From: Pseudomonadota bacterium
GTDB lineage: Bacteria > Pseudomonadota > Gammaproteobacteria > Burkholderiales > SG8-39
Length of the DNA stretch: 46,792 nucleotides
NCBI GenBank assembly: GCA_025352885.1
Contig: JANXRZ010000271.1
Span: 1 to 46,792 of the forward strand
Reading direction: 5' to 3'
The notes beneath the pieces were generated by a model. The model saw nothing but the letters and a program-made list of their open reading frames with translations. It ran no database searches and was not told the origin of the DNA. This document shows positions 27,217 to 37,585 of the stretch, piece after piece (position 1 is the stretch's first letter; each line of letters opens with the position of its first letter). The position numbers were made by a program, and so were the translations under genes.

Positions 27217-29643
27217 TCAATGCGTGATTACACCCGGCTTGGCGTCCCCTGCCGCCGCCGGGTCTTTTACCTCCGGCAGCGCCGCCACGTCCACTTCGGA
27301 CAGCGGTGAGGGCTGGCGTTCGAGTGCCACTTCGAGCACTTTGTCGATCCACTTCACCGGCACGATCTCGAGCTTGTTCTTGATGTTGTCGGCGATCTCC
27401 TGCAGGTCCTTTACGTTCTCTTCCGGGATCATCACGGTCTTGATGCCCCCTCGCACCGCGGCCAGGAGCTTCTCCTTCAGCCCGCCAATCGCGAGGACCT
27501 CGCCACGCAGTGTGATTTCGCCTGTCATGGCCACGTCGGCCCGCACTGGAATCCCTGTAAGCGACGAAACCAGCGCGGTAGTGATCGCCGCACCGGCGCT
27601 CGGGCCGTCCTTGGGCGTCGCGCCCTCTGGGAAGTGCACGTGGATGTCGCTTTTCTCGAACGACTCGTCCTTGATGCCGAGCTTGCGCGAGCGGCTGCGG
27701 ACCACCGAACGTGCCGCTTCGACAGACTCTTTCATGACGTCGCCAAGCGAACCGGTGCGAATGATGTTGCCCTTACCCGGCATGAGCGCGGTCTCGATCG
27801 TGAGCAATTCGCCGCCGACTTCGGTCCAGGCCAATCCCGTGACCTGGCCGACCTGATTGTCCTTCTCGGCCATGCCGAACGTGAAGCGCCGAACGCCCAG
27901 GTACTTGTCGAGGTTGCGCGGCGTCACCGCGATCTTCTTCTGCTTGCCCTCGGTCATGATCTGCTTGACCGCCTTGCGGCAGATCTTGGAAATCTCGCGC
28001 TCGACCCCCCGCACGCCTGCTTCACGCGTGTAGTAGCGCACGATATCGCGCAGGGCCGGCTCGTTTACCGCGAGCTCGCCGTCCCTAAGGCCGTTGTTCT
28101 TCATCTGCTTGGGCAGCAGGTATTTGAGCGCAATCGAGACTTTCTCGTCTTCCGTGTAACCGGAGAGGCGGATTACCTCCATGCGGTCGAGCAGCGCCGG
28201 CGGAATGTTCAACGTGTTCGAGGTCGCAATGAACATGACCTCGGACAGGTCGTACTCCACTTCGATGTAGTGGTCGACGAACGTGTGGTTCTGCTCCGGG
28301 TCGAGCACCTCGAGCAGCGCCGACGAGGGATCGCCGCGGAAGTCCATGCCCATCTTGTCGACTTCGTCGAGCAGGAAGAGCGGGTTGCGCACCGACACCT
28401 TGGTCATGCTCTGCAGGATCTTGCCGGGCATCGAGCCGATGTACGTGCGGCGATGGCCGCGGATCTCCGCCTCATCCCGCACACCGCCGAGCGCCATGCG
28501 CACGAACTTGCGATTGGTGGCTTTTGCTATCGACTGACCAAGCGACGTCTTGCCGACGCCGGGCGGCCCGACGAGGCACAGGATCGGCGCCTTCATGCGG
28601 TCGACGCGGCTTTGCACGGCCAGGTACTCGAGGATGCGTTCCTTCACTTTTTCGAGGCCGAAATGGTCTTCGTCGAGAACCTTCTGGGCCGCCTTGATGT
28701 CCTTGGAGATCTTTGTCTTCTTCTTCCAGGGCAGGTTAACCAGCGTCTCGATGTAGTTGCGCACGACGGTGGCTTCGGCCGACATCGGCGACATGAGTTT
28801 GAGCTTCTTCAACTCCGCATCGACTTTCTTGCGCGCTTCCTTCGGCATGTGCGCCTTGCGGATGCGCTTGTCCATCTCTTCGAGGTCCGCGCCCTCCTCG
28901 CCCTCGCCGAGCTCTTTCTGGATCGCCTTGACCTGCTCGTTGAGGTAGTACTCGCGCTGGCTCTTTTCCATCTGGCGCTTCACGCGTCCGCGGATGCGCT
29001 TCTCGACCTGGAGGATGTCGATTTCGGTTTCGAGTTGCGAGAGAAGGTGCTCGAGCCGCGCCTTGACATCGAACATCTCGAGAACCTGCTGCTTTTGCTC
29101 GAGCTTGAGCGGCAAGTGCGCAGCGACCGTGTCGGCCAGGCGCCCAGCCTCGTCGATGCCCGAAAGCGAAGTCAGGATCTCGGGCGGGATTTTCTTGTTG
29201 AGCTTTACGTACTGGTCGAACGCCGAAAGCAACGCGCGACGCATCGCTTCGACCTCATGCTGGACGGCGCTCTCGGGCGGGATCACGGCCGCTTCCGCGA
29301 CCCAGTGGCTCTTTAGATCGGCTATCTCGCCGATACGCGCCCGGCTGCCGCCTTCGACGAGCACCTTGACCGTGCCGTCGGGCAACTTGAGCATCTGGAG
29401 GATGTTGGAGATGCACCCGATCTCGTACATGTCCTCGGGGCCGGGATCGTCCTTGGCAGCGGACTTCTGCGCCACGAGGAGGATCGACTTGCCCGCTTCC
29501 ATCGCCGTTTCCATCGCCTTAATGGACTTGGGCCGCCCCACGAACAGCGGGATCACCATGTGCGGGAACACGACGACGTCGCGCAGGGGCAGGAGCGGGT
29601 ATTGGGTGGCTTGGTTGTTATCGCTTGCTTGCAGATCGGACAT
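27217..29643 (-). CDS. lon: ATP-dependent protease Lon
   Basis: An 808-residue LonA: N-terminal substrate domain (about 1-200, starting YPLLPLRDVVVFPHMVIPLF), coiled coil, AAA+ domain with Walker A GPPGVGKTS, Walker B LFLLDEVDKM, and a C-terminal protease domain with catalytic Ser in KDGPSAGAAI and Lys in GGLKEKLLAA. It degrades misfolded and regulatory proteins in the cytoplasm. It lies between clpX and hupB, with 77 bases after clpX. The upstream gap may hold its own promoter, but none is obvious. Confidence 0.97.
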   Translation of the reverse strand: MSDLQASDNNQATQYPLLPLRDVVVFPHMVIPLFVGRPKSIKAMETAMEAGKSILLVAQKSAAKDDPGPEDMYEIGCISNILQMLKLPDGTVKVLVEGGSRARIGEIADLKSHWVAEAAVIPPESAVQHEVEAMRRALLSAFDQYVKLNKKIPPEILTSLSGIDEAGRLADTVAAHLPLKLEQKQQVLEMFDVKARLEHLLSQLETEIDILQVEKRIRGRVKRQMEKSQREYYLNEQVKAIQKELGEGEEGADLEEMDKRIRKAHMPKEARKKVDAELKKLKLMSPMSAEATVVRNYIETLVNLPWKKKTKISKDIKAAQKVLDEDHFGLEKVKERILEYLAVQSRVDRMKAPILCLVGPPGVGKTSLGQSIAKATNRKFVRMALGGVRDEAEIRGHRRTYIGSMPGKILQSMTKVSVRNPLFLLDEVDKMGMDFRGDPSSALLEVLDPEQNHTFVDHYIEVEYDLSEVMFIATSNTLNIPPALLDRMEVIRLSGYTEDEKVSIALKYLLPKQMKNNGLRDGELAVNEPALRDIVRYYTREAGVRGVEREISKICRKAVKQIMTEGKQKKIAVTPRNLDKYLGVRRFTFGMAEKDNQVGQVTGLAWTEVGGELLTIETALMPGKGNIIRTGSLGDVMKESVEAARSVVRSRSRKLGIKDESFEKSDIHVHFPEGATPKDGPSAGAAITTALVSSLTGIPVRADVAMTGEITLRGEVLAIGGLKEKLLAAVRGGIKTVMIPEENVKDLQEIADNIKNKLEIVPVKWIDKVLEVALERQPSPLSEVDVAALPEVKDPAAAGDAKPGVITH

Positions 29644-29720
29644 TATGGTCCTCGGGCCTGGATACGTTATGGCGAAGCGGCGGTGATCTGGTTATTGGCC
29701 GCTAAGCCTCTATTAAACAC

Positions 29721-30992
29721 TTACGCAGAGCTGCCGGCGACTTTTTGCTGGTCGGAATAAATCAGGATCGGCTTGCCGTCCGCGGTCACCATCGCCTCGT
29801 CGACGACGACCTTGCTGACATTCTCCATGGTCGGTAATTCGTACATGGTGTCGAGCAGGATCTGCTCGAGAATCGACCGAAGCCCCCTCGCCCCGGTCCT
29901 GCGGGCCAGCGCTTTCTTGGAAACCGCCGCCAGAGCCGGGATCCGGACTTCGAGTTCGACGCCTTCCATGAGGAATAGTTTCTGGTATTGCTTGAGCAAC
30001 GCGTTCTTCGGCTCGGTCAGGATCTGGATCAGGGCGGCTTCGTCGAGCTCCTCGAGCATGGCCGCCACGGGCAGCCGGCCGACGAATTCGGGAATGAGGC
30101 CGTACTTGATGAGGTCTTCCGGTTCGGTCCCACGCAGGACTTCGCTGATGTCCTTGCCGCTGCGCGTGCTCCTCACCTCGGCGCCGAATCCGATGCCGGA
30201 TTTCTCCGAGCGGGCGCGGATGATCTTGTCGAGTCCATCAAAAGCGCCGCCGCAGATGAACAGGATGTTGGTCGTATCGACCTGCACGAAATCCTGATTC
30301 GGGTGCTTGCGGCCGCCCTGCGGAGGCACGGAAGCGATCGTGCCTTCGATGAGCTTGAGCAGCGCCTGCTGCACGCCCTCGCCCGATACGTCGCGTGTGA
30401 TCGAAGGGTTGTCGGATTTGCGCGAGATCTTGTCGATCTCATCGATGTAGACGATGCCGCGCTTGGCCTTGTCGACGTCGTAGTCGCAGTTCTGGAGCAA
30501 CTTCTGAATGATGTTCTCGACGTCTTCGCCGACGTAACCGGCTTCGGTCAGCGTCGTCGCATCTGCAATGACGAAAGGCACGTTCAAGAGGCGCGCGAGC
30601 GTTTGCGCGAGCAGCGTTTTTCCTGAGCCCGTCGGCCCGATCAGCAGGATGTTCGACTTGGCGAGCTCGACCTCGTCGTTCTTCGAGAGGTGCTTCAGCC
30701 GCTTGTAGTGGTTGTAGACCGCAACGGACAGGATCTTCTTGGCCTGGTTCTGCCCGATTACGTACTGGTCGAGGATCTCGCGGATCTCACGCGGCGTCGG
30801 CAGGTCGGACTTGGCGCCCTTGCCGCCTTTGTCGGTCGCCGTTTCCTCGCGGATGATGTCGTTGCACAGTTCGATGCACTCGTCGCAGATGAACACCGAA
30901 GGACCTGCGATCAGTTTCCTGACCTCGTGCTGGCTTTTGCCGCAGAACGAGCAGTACAGCAGTTTTTCGCCCGAGGACGTCTTTTCCGACAT
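29721..30992 (-). CDS. clpX: ClpX, ATPase subunit of the ClpXP protease
   Basis: A 423-residue AAA+ unfoldase with an N-terminal zinc-binding domain (CSFCGKSQ and CDECIELC), Walker A GPTGSGKT, pore loop GYVGEDVE, Walker [10 protein letters not shown], the [16 protein letters not shown] region and the IGF loop ([10 protein letters not shown]) that docks on ClpP. It unfolds tagged proteins and feeds them to ClpP. It follows clpP by 31 bases. Confidence 0.97.
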   Translation of the reverse strand: MSEKTSSGEKLLYCSFCGKSQHEVRKLIAGPSVFICDECIELCNDIIREETATDKGGKGAKSDLPTPREIREILDQYVIGQNQAKKILSVAVYNHYKRLKHLSKNDEVELAKSNILLIGPTGSGKTLLAQTLARLLNVPFVIADATTLTEAGYVGEDVENIIQKLLQNCDYDVDKAKRGIVYIDEIDKISRKSDNPSITRDVSGEGVQQALLKLIEGTIASVPPQGGRKHPNQDFVQVDTTNILFICGGAFDGLDKIIRARSEKSGIGFGAEVRSTRSGKDISEVLRGTEPEDLIKYGLIPEFVGRLPVAAMLEELDEAALIQILTEPKNALLKQYQKLFLMEGVELEVRIPALAAVSKKALARRTGARGLRSILEQILLDTMYELPTMENVSKVVVDEAMVTADGKPILIYSDQQKVAGSSA

Positions 30993-31023
30993 GCGTTTTA
31001 GCTCCCGCTATCCTGTCCGGTTC

Positions 31024-31692
31024 TTAAACTGCACCTTGTGCCCGCGAAGTCAGCACCTTGTCGACGAGGCCGTACTTTACCGCCTCTTCGGCCGAGTGAA
31101 AGTTATCGCGGTCCGTGTCCTTCGCAATCCTATCAACGTTCTGGCCCGTGTGCTTCGCGAGGATCTCGTTCAGCCGGTGGCGCAGGAAGAGAATTTCCTT
31201 GGCGTGGATCTCGATGTCCGAGGCTTGGCCCTGGAAGCCGCCCATCGGCTGGTGGATCATCACGCGCGAGTTCGGCAGGCAGAAGCGCTTGCCCTTCTCG
31301 CCGGCCGCGAGCAGCAGCGCGCCCATGCTGGCCGCCTGGCCTACGCAAAGAGTGGAAACGTTCGGCTTCACGAACTGCATCGTGTCGTAGATCGCCAGAC
31401 CGGCCGAAACCGATCCGCCCGGTGAGTTGATGTAAAAAGAGATGTCCTTGTCCGGGTTCTCGGACTCAAGGAAGAGTAACTGGGCGACGATCAGGTTCGC
31501 TGTGACTTCGTTCACGGGGCCGACAAGAAAGACGACCCGCTCTTTCAGCAGCCGCGAATAGATGTCGTAGGCGCGCTCACCGCGGCCGGACTGCTCGATG
31601 ACCATCGGCACCAAGCCCAGGCCCATCGGTTCGTGGCCCGAAGCCGACGCTTCGGTAAGCAGGGAAGGAGACTGCCAGCGGGTGTCGATCAT
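31024..31692 (-). CDS. clpP: ClpP protease subunit
   Basis: A 222-residue serine peptidase with Ser122 (GQAASMGA), His147 (MIHQP) and Asp196, the same 25- and 49-residue spacings as in E. coli. The N-terminal about 25 residues are probably a propeptide. Its ATG overlaps the tig stop as ATGA, which is tighter than the separated genes of enteric bacteria and implies translational coupling. The 14-subunit barrel works with ClpX. Confidence 0.97.
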   Translation of the reverse strand: MIDTRWQSPSLLTEASASGHEPMGLGLVPMVIEQSGRGERAYDIYSRLLKERVVFLVGPVNEVTANLIVAQLLFLESENPDKDISFYINSPGGSVSAGLAIYDTMQFVKPNVSTLCVGQAASMGALLLAAGEKGKRFCLPNSRVMIHQPMGGFQGQASDIEIHAKEILFLRHRLNEILAKHTGQNVDRIAKDTDRDNFHSAEEAVKYGLVDKVLTSRAQGAV

Positions 31693-33014
31693 GTGGCGCT
31701 CCCCATCAACTCGTCGAAGGGAATGGTCTTGTCGACAACCTTGGCTTTCGACAGCACCCAGTTGACGACGTTGTCCTCGAGAGCGAGGCCTTCCATCTCA
31801 GTCAGGCGTTGCGGCTGCATGTAGAACCATTTTACCACCTCGGCCGGGCTCTCATACGATTGCGCCTGATCTTCGATGAGCTTCCTGATCTGGTCGGGCT
31901 TGGGTTGCAGGCCCTCTGTCTTCGCCAACTCGCCGATGATGAGGCCGAGCGCAACACGGCGCTTGGCACCCGACTCGAAAGCGCTCGGCTCGAACGGCAT
32001 CTGCTCCATCTTGAGGCCGCGCGCCTCTAGGTCAGTGCGAGCCTGCTGCACCATGTTCTGCGTTTCCATTTCCACCAGCGCTTTGGGCAGCTCGATAGGC
32101 GAAGCATCGTGCAAAGCCTGCAGCGCCTTTGCCTTGGTGCGCGTCTTGATCCGCTTGGCGACTTCGCGCTCGACGTTCGACTTGATGTCGGCGCGCATCC
32201 TTTCCAGATTGCCGTCGGCTACGCCGAGCGCCTTTGCGAACTCTTCGTCCAGCGTGGGAAGTTTCGCTTCCTCGACCTGGTTGACCGTGATCTCGAAGGT
32301 GGCCGTTTTGCCGGCGACATCCTTGCCGTGATAGTCGTCCGGGAATTTCAGTTCGAAACTCTTCGACTGGCCGGCCTTGAGGCCTTCGGCGGCCGCCTCG
32401 AACTCGGGCAGCATGCGCCCTTCGCCCAGCGTGAACGCGAATCCCTTTGCGCCCCCCCCCTGGAACGTCTCGCCGTCGATCTTGCCTTCGAAGTCGATCG
32501 TGAGCCGATCGCCCTTTTGCGCCGCGCGCTCCGCCGAGACGCTGAAGGTCGTCCGTTGCTTGCGCAGGATCTCGAGGGTCTTCGCGATCTCCTCATCGCC
32601 TACGGTCACGGTCGGGCGCTCGATCGTCGTCGAGGCGAGGTCGCCGGTCTTGACTTCGGGGTACACCTCGAAAGTCGCCTTGAATTCGAACGCGGTTTCG
32701 CTGCCGCCGGCCTCACCTTCTTCCTTCTGGACCGGCTCGATGCGCGGATTGCCGGCGACCTTGAGGTTCGCCTCCTTGACGGCATCGCTGAAACGTTTTT
32801 GCAACGCGTCGCCAATAACTTCCGAGCGGACCTGGGGGCCGTATTGCTGGGCCACCAGCTTGAGCGGCACCTTGCCCGGCCGGAAGCCGGACATCTTCAT
32901 GCCGCGCGCGATCTTCTTGAGACGCTCGCCGAATTGCTGCTCCACCTCGTTGATCGGCACCGACATCGACAAGCGCCGCTCGAGGGAGCCCAGGGTTTCC
33001 ACATTTGCTGCCAT
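31689..33014 (-). CDS. tig: trigger factor
   Basis: A 441-residue ribosome-associated chaperone. The ribosome-binding loop GFRPGKVP (about 44-51) is intact, the FKBP-like isomerase domain spans about 160-245 and a long helical C-domain follows. It holds nascent chains at the ribosome exit. A run of nine G residues on the coding strand (32452-32460) encodes part of QGGGAKG in the FKBP domain and keeps the reading frame. It starts 36 bases after tRNA-Leu, with AAGGAA upstream, and no terminator is seen between them. Confidence 0.97.
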   Translation of the reverse strand: MAANVETLGSLERRLSMSVPINEVEQQFGERLKKIARGMKMSGFRPGKVPLKLVAQQYGPQVRSEVIGDALQKRFSDAVKEANLKVAGNPRIEPVQKEEGEAGGSETAFEFKATFEVYPEVKTGDLASTTIERPTVTVGDEEIAKTLEILRKQRTTFSVSAERAAQKGDRLTIDFEGKIDGETFQGGGAKGFAFTLGEGRMLPEFEAAAEGLKAGQSKSFELKFPDDYHGKDVAGKTATFEITVNQVEEAKLPTLDEEFAKALGVADGNLERMRADIKSNVEREVAKRIKTRTKAKALQALHDASPIELPKALVEMETQNMVQQARTDLEARGLKMEQMPFEPSAFESGAKRRVALGLIIGELAKTEGLQPKPDQIRKLIEDQAQSYESPAEVVKWFYMQPQRLTEMEGLALEDNVVNWVLSKAKVVDKTIPFDELMGSAT

Positions 33015-33049
33015 GCTTGTTCCTTACGAATGTTCGCCGCAGTTAATTC

Positions 33050-33134
33050 TGGTGCGAAGGAAGGGACTCGAACCCCCACGCCGTGAGGCGCTGGAACCTA
33101 AATCCAGTGCGTCTACCAATTCCGCCACCCTCGC
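33050..33134 (-). tRNA. tRNA-Leu (TAG)
   Basis: An 85-base class II tRNA on the minus strand with a long variable arm (GCGCCTCACGGCGT). Acceptor GCGAGGG pairs with CCTTCGC (one G-T pair), CCA is encoded and the anticodon stem CTGGA/TCCAG closes a loop with TAG. It lies directly upstream of tig. Confidence 0.95.
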
Positions 33135-33175
33135 AGGGATCGACCTCAAGACAAATACCGTTGGTAGCACACATA

Positions 33176-33181
33176 ATTATA
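33176..33181 (-). promoter_or_regulatory. -10 element of the tRNA-Leu/tig transcript
   Basis: On the minus strand TATAAT lies 42 bases before the tRNA-Leu 5' end, consistent with a leader of about 35 bases. The -35 region is poor. It may drive tRNA-Leu and, by read-through, tig-clpP. Confidence 0.45.
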
Positions 33182-33241
33182 ACCCAGCAAAGGCGCCTTC
33201 CTCCTCTGCGAGCGGTCATAAAACCCTTAATAATCACGCCC

Positions 33242-34045
33242 GTGCCAGCAGGACATTACGAAAACTTCCCGGTCGCTTCGCTGCTTGTGCCAGCCAAGCT
33301 GCGCGAAGCCGTCGGCGTCATTTACCGCTTCGCTCGTACGGCCGACGACTTCGCCGACGAAGGCGACGAGCCGCCCGAAGCGCGCCTTGCAAGCCTTCAG
33401 GCCTACCGCGATGAACTCGATCGCATAGCTGAAGACAAGCCGCCAAAGACCGCCCTCTTTCGCGATATCGCTCGGATCATGCTCAGCCATCGCTTGCCGA
33501 TCGAGCCGTTCTACGACTTGCTCTCCGCGTTTTCGCAAGACGTGGTGAAAACCCGTTACGCGGATTTCGACGAGCTTGCCGATTACTGCCGCCGTTCGGC
33601 CAACCCCGTGGGACGGCTCATGCTCCACCTTTTCGGCGCGTCGGATCCGACCAGTGTCGCCCGGTCGGATTCGATCTGCACTTCTCTCCAGCTCATCAAT
33701 TTCTGGCAGGACGTTGCAATCGACTGGCGAAAGGACCGCGTTTACCTCCCACTCGATGAGCTCGCGCACTTCGGCGTGAGCGAAGACCAGATCGCAGAAG
33801 GCCGTGTCGATGCGGCCTGGCGCGATCTCGTGACGTTCCAGGTCGACCGGTCGCGGTCGATGATGGAAAGCGGCGCGCCGCTCGGCCGCACGCTGCCCGG
33901 TCGCTTCGGCCTCGAGATCCGCCTCACGATCCGCGGCGGCCTTGCCATCCTCGACAAGCTCGAAGCGGCGAACTGCGATATGTTTCGCCACCGGCCGGTG
34001 CTCAGGTGGCACGATTGGCCCCTCCTCTTCATCCGAGCGCTATGA
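33242..34045 (+). CDS. hpnC: squalene-pathway enzyme HpnC (hydroxysqualene synthase)
   Basis: A 267-residue all-helical prenyl synthase. HYENFPVASLLVPA near the N-terminus is typical of HpnC. Acidic motifs are TADDFADE (34-40) and QDVAIDWRKDR (156-166). The family converts presqualene diphosphate to hydroxysqualene. No ATG is available before the conserved start, so the GTG at 33242 was chosen; no Shine-Dalgarno sequence is visible before it. hpnD overlaps its stop by 4 bases. Confidence 0.92.
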   Translation: MPAGHYENFPVASLLVPAKLREAVGVIYRFARTADDFADEGDEPPEARLASLQAYRDELDRIAEDKPPKTALFRDIARIMLSHRLPIEPFYDLLSAFSQDVVKTRYADFDELADYCRRSANPVGRLMLHLFGASDPTSVARSDSICTSLQLINFWQDVAIDWRKDRVYLPLDELAHFGVSEDQIAEGRVDAAWRDLVTFQVDRSRSMMESGAPLGRTLPGRFGLEIRLTIRGGLAILDKLEAANCDMFRHRPVLRWHDWPLLFIRAL

Positions 34046-34875
34046 CGCCCGACGAGTATTGCCAGAACAAAGCCGCGTCGAGCGGCTCCTCCTTTTACTA
34101 CTCGTTCCTGTTCCTGCCGCCGGAGCGCCGTCGCGCAATCACCGCCCTGTACGCCTTCTGCCGGGAAGTCGACGATGTCGTTGATGAAACCGCGGACCCG
34201 CAGGTTGCGCGCACCAAGCTCGCCTGGTGGCGCGTCGAGATCGGTCACCTGTTCGAGGGAAAGCCCCAGCATCCAGTGACTCGCGCGCTGGAGCCTGCGC
34301 TCGCGCGTTTCGGCATCACCGCCCTGCGGCTGAACGAAATCATCGACGGCATGCAGATGGATCTCGACCAGTCGCGCTATCTCGATTTCAAGGGACTCGA
34401 AAAGTACTGTTATCACGTCGCCGGAGTCGTTGGACTTCTCGCTGCCGGCATCTTCGGCTACAAGGATCCGCGCACCCTCGAGTATGCGAAGAACCTCGGG
34501 CTCGCGTTCCAACTCACGAACATCATCCGCGATGTCGGCGACGATGCCCGCCGCAACCGGATCTACCTGCCGATGGATGAGCTCAAGCGGTTCGAGGTGC
34601 CGGCCTCCGACGTGCTGAACGCGCGATACAGCGACAACTTCACGCGGCTCATGCAATTCCAGACAGAGCGCGCCCAGGCTTATTACACGGAAGCTCTCGA
34701 AATGCTGCCTGCGGAAGATCGCCGGTCCCAGCGTGCCGGCCTTATCATGGCGGCGATTTACCGCACCGTTCTCGATGAAATCGCGGCCGATGGGTTCAAA
34801 GTGCTGAACCAGCGCACATCGCTCACGCCCATGCGAAAGTTGTGGATCGCGGTGCGCACGTGGCTCAGAACCTGA
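34042..34875 (+). CDS. hpnD: presqualene diphosphate synthase HpnD
   Basis: A 277-residue enzyme that condenses two farnesyl diphosphates to presqualene diphosphate. Both aspartate motifs are present: VDDVVDET (43-50) and RDVGDDARRNR (163-173). The start forms an ATGA overlap with hpnC, giving tight coupling. The gene order hpnC-hpnD-hpnE is the usual one. Confidence 0.95.
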   Translation: MTPDEYCQNKAASSGSSFYYSFLFLPPERRRAITALYAFCREVDDVVDETADPQVARTKLAWWRVEIGHLFEGKPQHPVTRALEPALARFGITALRLNEIIDGMQMDLDQSRYLDFKGLEKYCYHVAGVVGLLAAGIFGYKDPRTLEYAKNLGLAFQLTNIIRDVGDDARRNRIYLPMDELKRFEVPASDVLNARYSDNFTRLMQFQTERAQAYYTEALEMLPAEDRRSQRAGLIMAAIYRTVLDEIAADGFKVLNQRTSLTPMRKLWIAVRTWLRT

Positions 34876-36098
34876 GGTCCAAACGCGTTGCCGTCGTCGG
34901 CGCGGGATACGCGGGCCTGACGGCCGCAGTCTCGCTTGGGCAACGCGGCATTCCGGTCGTCGTGTACGAAAGCGGGCCTGTGCCCGGCGGACGTGCGCGG
35001 CGAGTGACGACGGCCGGCCGCACGCTCGACAACGGCCAGCACATCCTCATCGGCGCGTACACCACGCTGCTTGGGATGATGCGCACCGTCGGCGCGGATC
35101 CGGACGCCCTGTTGCTGCGCCTGCCGCTCGAGCTGCGATATGCCACTGAATTCAGCCTGCGCGCTCCGGCCCTGCCCGCCCCACTCCATCTCGCGGTCGC
35201 GCTTTTTTCGGCGACGGGTCTTACGTGGTCCGAGCGATTTGGTGCCGTCGCATTCATGCAGGCGATGAAGCGCAAAACCTTTCGCGTAGACACGCAGGTC
35301 AGTGTTGCCGCGCTTCTGGAGGCGCACGGGCAGCGCGGCGCAATCGCTCGCTATCTCTGGCATCCGCTCTGCATTTCCGCGCTCAACACATTGCCACAGG
35401 CCGCGTCGGCTAACGCTTTCCTCGCAGTCCTGCGCGACAGCCTTGCGGGCTCGCGGGCGGCCAGCGAGTTGCTGATCCCGCGCGTCGATCTGACGCGGCT
35501 CTTTCCCGAACCGGCCGCCGCGTGGCTCGACGCACATGGTGGCGAAGTGCGCTGCGGTTCACCAATCCGCGACCTTGCCGCCCTCAGGAGCGAGTACAGC
35601 GACGTGATCGTCGCGGTCGGCCCGCACCAACTCGGGCCGCTGATGCCAGGTATCGCGGAGCACTACACCTATCAGCCGATTTACACCGTGTACCTCAAGT
35701 ACCCGGCCTCCGTGAGGCTGCCGCTTGCGATGCTGGGCCTGGCCGACGGGATCGTGCAATGGGTCTTCGACCGGGGACAGCTCGAGGGCGAGGCCGGCCT
35801 CCTGGCCTGCGTCATCAGCGCGCAGGGCGATCACCAGCAGATGGAGCAAAGCGAGCTGGTTACGACATGCCGCGCCGAGCTGTCCCTTGCACTTGGGCTG
35901 CTGCCCAAACCCGAGTGGACCCAGGTCATCGCCGAAAAGCGCGCGACGATTACCTGTTCGCCCGGCCTCGAGCGCCCTGGCCCCCGCACTTCCCTACCGA
36001 ACGTTTACCTCGCCGGCGACTACACGCATCCCGAATACCCGCCGACGCTCGAAGCGGCGGTGCTGAGCGGCATCAGGGCCGCCGCGCAGATCGCCTGA
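34860..36098 (+). CDS. hpnE: hydroxysqualene dehydroxylase HpnE (FAD-dependent)
   Basis: A 412-residue amine-oxidase-like flavoprotein. The FAD motif GAGYAG (14-19) is near the N-terminus, followed by the family's GGRARR region and the C-terminal NVYLAGDYTHPEYPPTLEAAV. It reduces hydroxysqualene to squalene. The GTG at 34860 overlaps the hpnD end by 16 bases and fits the conserved N-terminus; a GTG at 34842 is possible. No squalene-hopene cyclase is in the window. Confidence 0.92.
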   Translation: MAQNLRSKRVAVVGAGYAGLTAAVSLGQRGIPVVVYESGPVPGGRARRVTTAGRTLDNGQHILIGAYTTLLGMMRTVGADPDALLLRLPLELRYATEFSLRAPALPAPLHLAVALFSATGLTWSERFGAVAFMQAMKRKTFRVDTQVSVAALLEAHGQRGAIARYLWHPLCISALNTLPQAASANAFLAVLRDSLAGSRAASELLIPRVDLTRLFPEPAAAWLDAHGGEVRCGSPIRDLAALRSEYSDVIVAVGPHQLGPLMPGIAEHYTYQPIYTVYLKYPASVRLPLAMLGLADGIVQWVFDRGQLEGEAGLLACVISAQGDHQQMEQSELVTTCRAELSLALGLLPKPEWTQVIAEKRATITCSPGLERPGPRTSLPNVYLAGDYTHPEYPPTLEAAVLSGIRAAAQIA

Positions 36099-36199
36099 GC
36101 GATCAGACCCGCGCTTCACCTGTACCGGTTCCGGGGCACGAATTGGCCTGAGAGCCGCACCGCCGTTCATTCCGCAAAACAAATTTCACGAGAATTGGA

Positions 36200-37585
36200 C
36201 TAAAGCTCGCGCAGCTTTGCGACCGCCTGGTCGACGCGATCGACGGCAATGACCTCGAGGCCGGGGATCTTCGACTTCGGCATGTTCGCCTTCGGGACGA
36301 TGGCACGCGTGAAGCCGAGCTTCGCCGCTTCCTTCAGCCGATCCTGGCCGCGCGGCGCAGGGCGCACCTCCCCGGCCAAGCCCACTTCGCCGAACGTGAT
36401 CACCTTGCCTTCTATTGGGCGATCGGTGAGCGAGGACACGATCGCAAGCATGACCGCGAGATCGGCGGCCGGCTCGCCGATTCTCACACCGCCCACCGCG
36501 TTCACGAAAACGTCCTGGTCGTAGCACGCGATTCCAGCGTGACGATGGAGCACTGCCAGCAGCATGGCGAGGCGGTTCTGCTCCAGCCCGACGGACAGGC
36601 GTCGAGGGTTCGGCGCATGCGATGCATCCACCAGCGCCTGGATCTCGACCAGCAGCGGCCGTGTGCCTTCGAGCGTCGCGAGCACACATGAACCGGCCAC
36701 CTCCTTCTCGTGATGCGAAAGGAAGAGGGCCGAAGGGTTGGAGACGCCGCGCAGCCCCTTCTCGGTCATTGCGAACACGCCGAGCTCGTTGACGGCGCCG
36801 AAGCGATTCTTGATTGCGCGGATCAGGCGAAAGCTCGAGTGCGGATCTCCCTCGAAGTAAAGGACCGTGTCGACGATGTGCTCGAGCACGCGCGGGCCGG
36901 CGATGGCGCCTTCCTTCGTTACGTGCCCGATGATGATGAGCGCCGTTCCGCTCGACTTGGCATGCCGCGTGAGCTGCGCTGCGCACTCGCGCACCTGCGC
37001 AACGGAGCCCGGCGCGGAGGTCAGGGCTTCCGAATACAACGTCTGGATCGAATCGATCACCGCAACCTGCGGCTTCGACGCTTCGAGGACCGCGGCGATG
37101 CGCTCGAGTTGAATCTCGGCGATCAGCTCGACATCGCCTGCATCGAGCGCAAGCCGGGCCGCGCGCAGCGCCACCTGCTCGGCTGATTCCTCACCCGAAA
37201 CGTAGAGCGTCTTGTGGCGCGGCGCGATTTCGGCCAGCGCCTGGAGGAACAGGGTCGACTTGCCGATGCCGGGGTCCCCACCGATCAACACGACCTGTCC
37301 CGATACCAGCCCACCGCCGAGCACGCGATCCAATTCGCCCAGGCCAGTCGGGAGGCGCTCGATTTCGCGCGTTTCAATGCGGCTCAGTCGCACGGGCTTC
37401 ACGGGCGCTTGCGCACGATCGGGAACCGCGCCGATCACGGACGAATACCGGTGCGTCGAAGCCTTGCCCTCCGCCGCCGTCTCCTGCAGCGTGTCGCCCG
37501 CGCCGCAGGACGGGCAGATGCCGAACCACTGCAGCGCGCTTGCCCCACACTCGGTGCAGACGTAGATCGACCGTGCCTTCGCCAT
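36200..37585 (-). CDS. radA: DNA repair protein RadA
   Basis: A 461-residue RecA-like helicase/branch-migration protein. It has the N-terminal C4 zinc finger (CTECG, CPSCG), Walker A GDPGIGKST, the RadA-specific KNRFG motif and a Lon-like C-terminal domain (DVFVNAVGGVRI and beyond). It processes recombination intermediates. The ATG at 37585 shares a base with the alr stop (TGATG). Confidence 0.96.
   Translation of the reverse strand: MAKARSIYVCTECGASALQWFGICPSCGAGDTLQETAAEGKASTHRYSSVIGAVPDRAQAPVKPVRLSRIETREIERLPTGLGELDRVLGGGLVSGQVVLIGGDPGIGKSTLFLQALAEIAPRHKTLYVSGEESAEQVALRAARLALDAGDVELIAEIQLERIAAVLEASKPQVAVIDSIQTLYSEALTSAPGSVAQVRECAAQLTRHAKSSGTALIIIGHVTKEGAIAGPRVLEHIVDTVLYFEGDPHSSFRLIRAIKNRFGAVNELGVFAMTEKGLRGVSNPSALFLSHHEKEVAGSCVLATLEGTRPLLVEIQALVDASHAPNPRRLSVGLEQNRLAMLLAVLHRHAGIACYDQDVFVNAVGGVRIGEPAADLAVMLAIVSSLTDRPIEGKVITFGEVGLAGEVRPAPRGQDRLKEAAKLGFTRAIVPKANMPKSKIPGLEVIAVDRVDQAVAKLREL

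Noticed and set aside
27634..29316. 560-codon open frame opposite lon
   Set aside because: Lon is certain on the other strand; this frame arises from its codon pattern.
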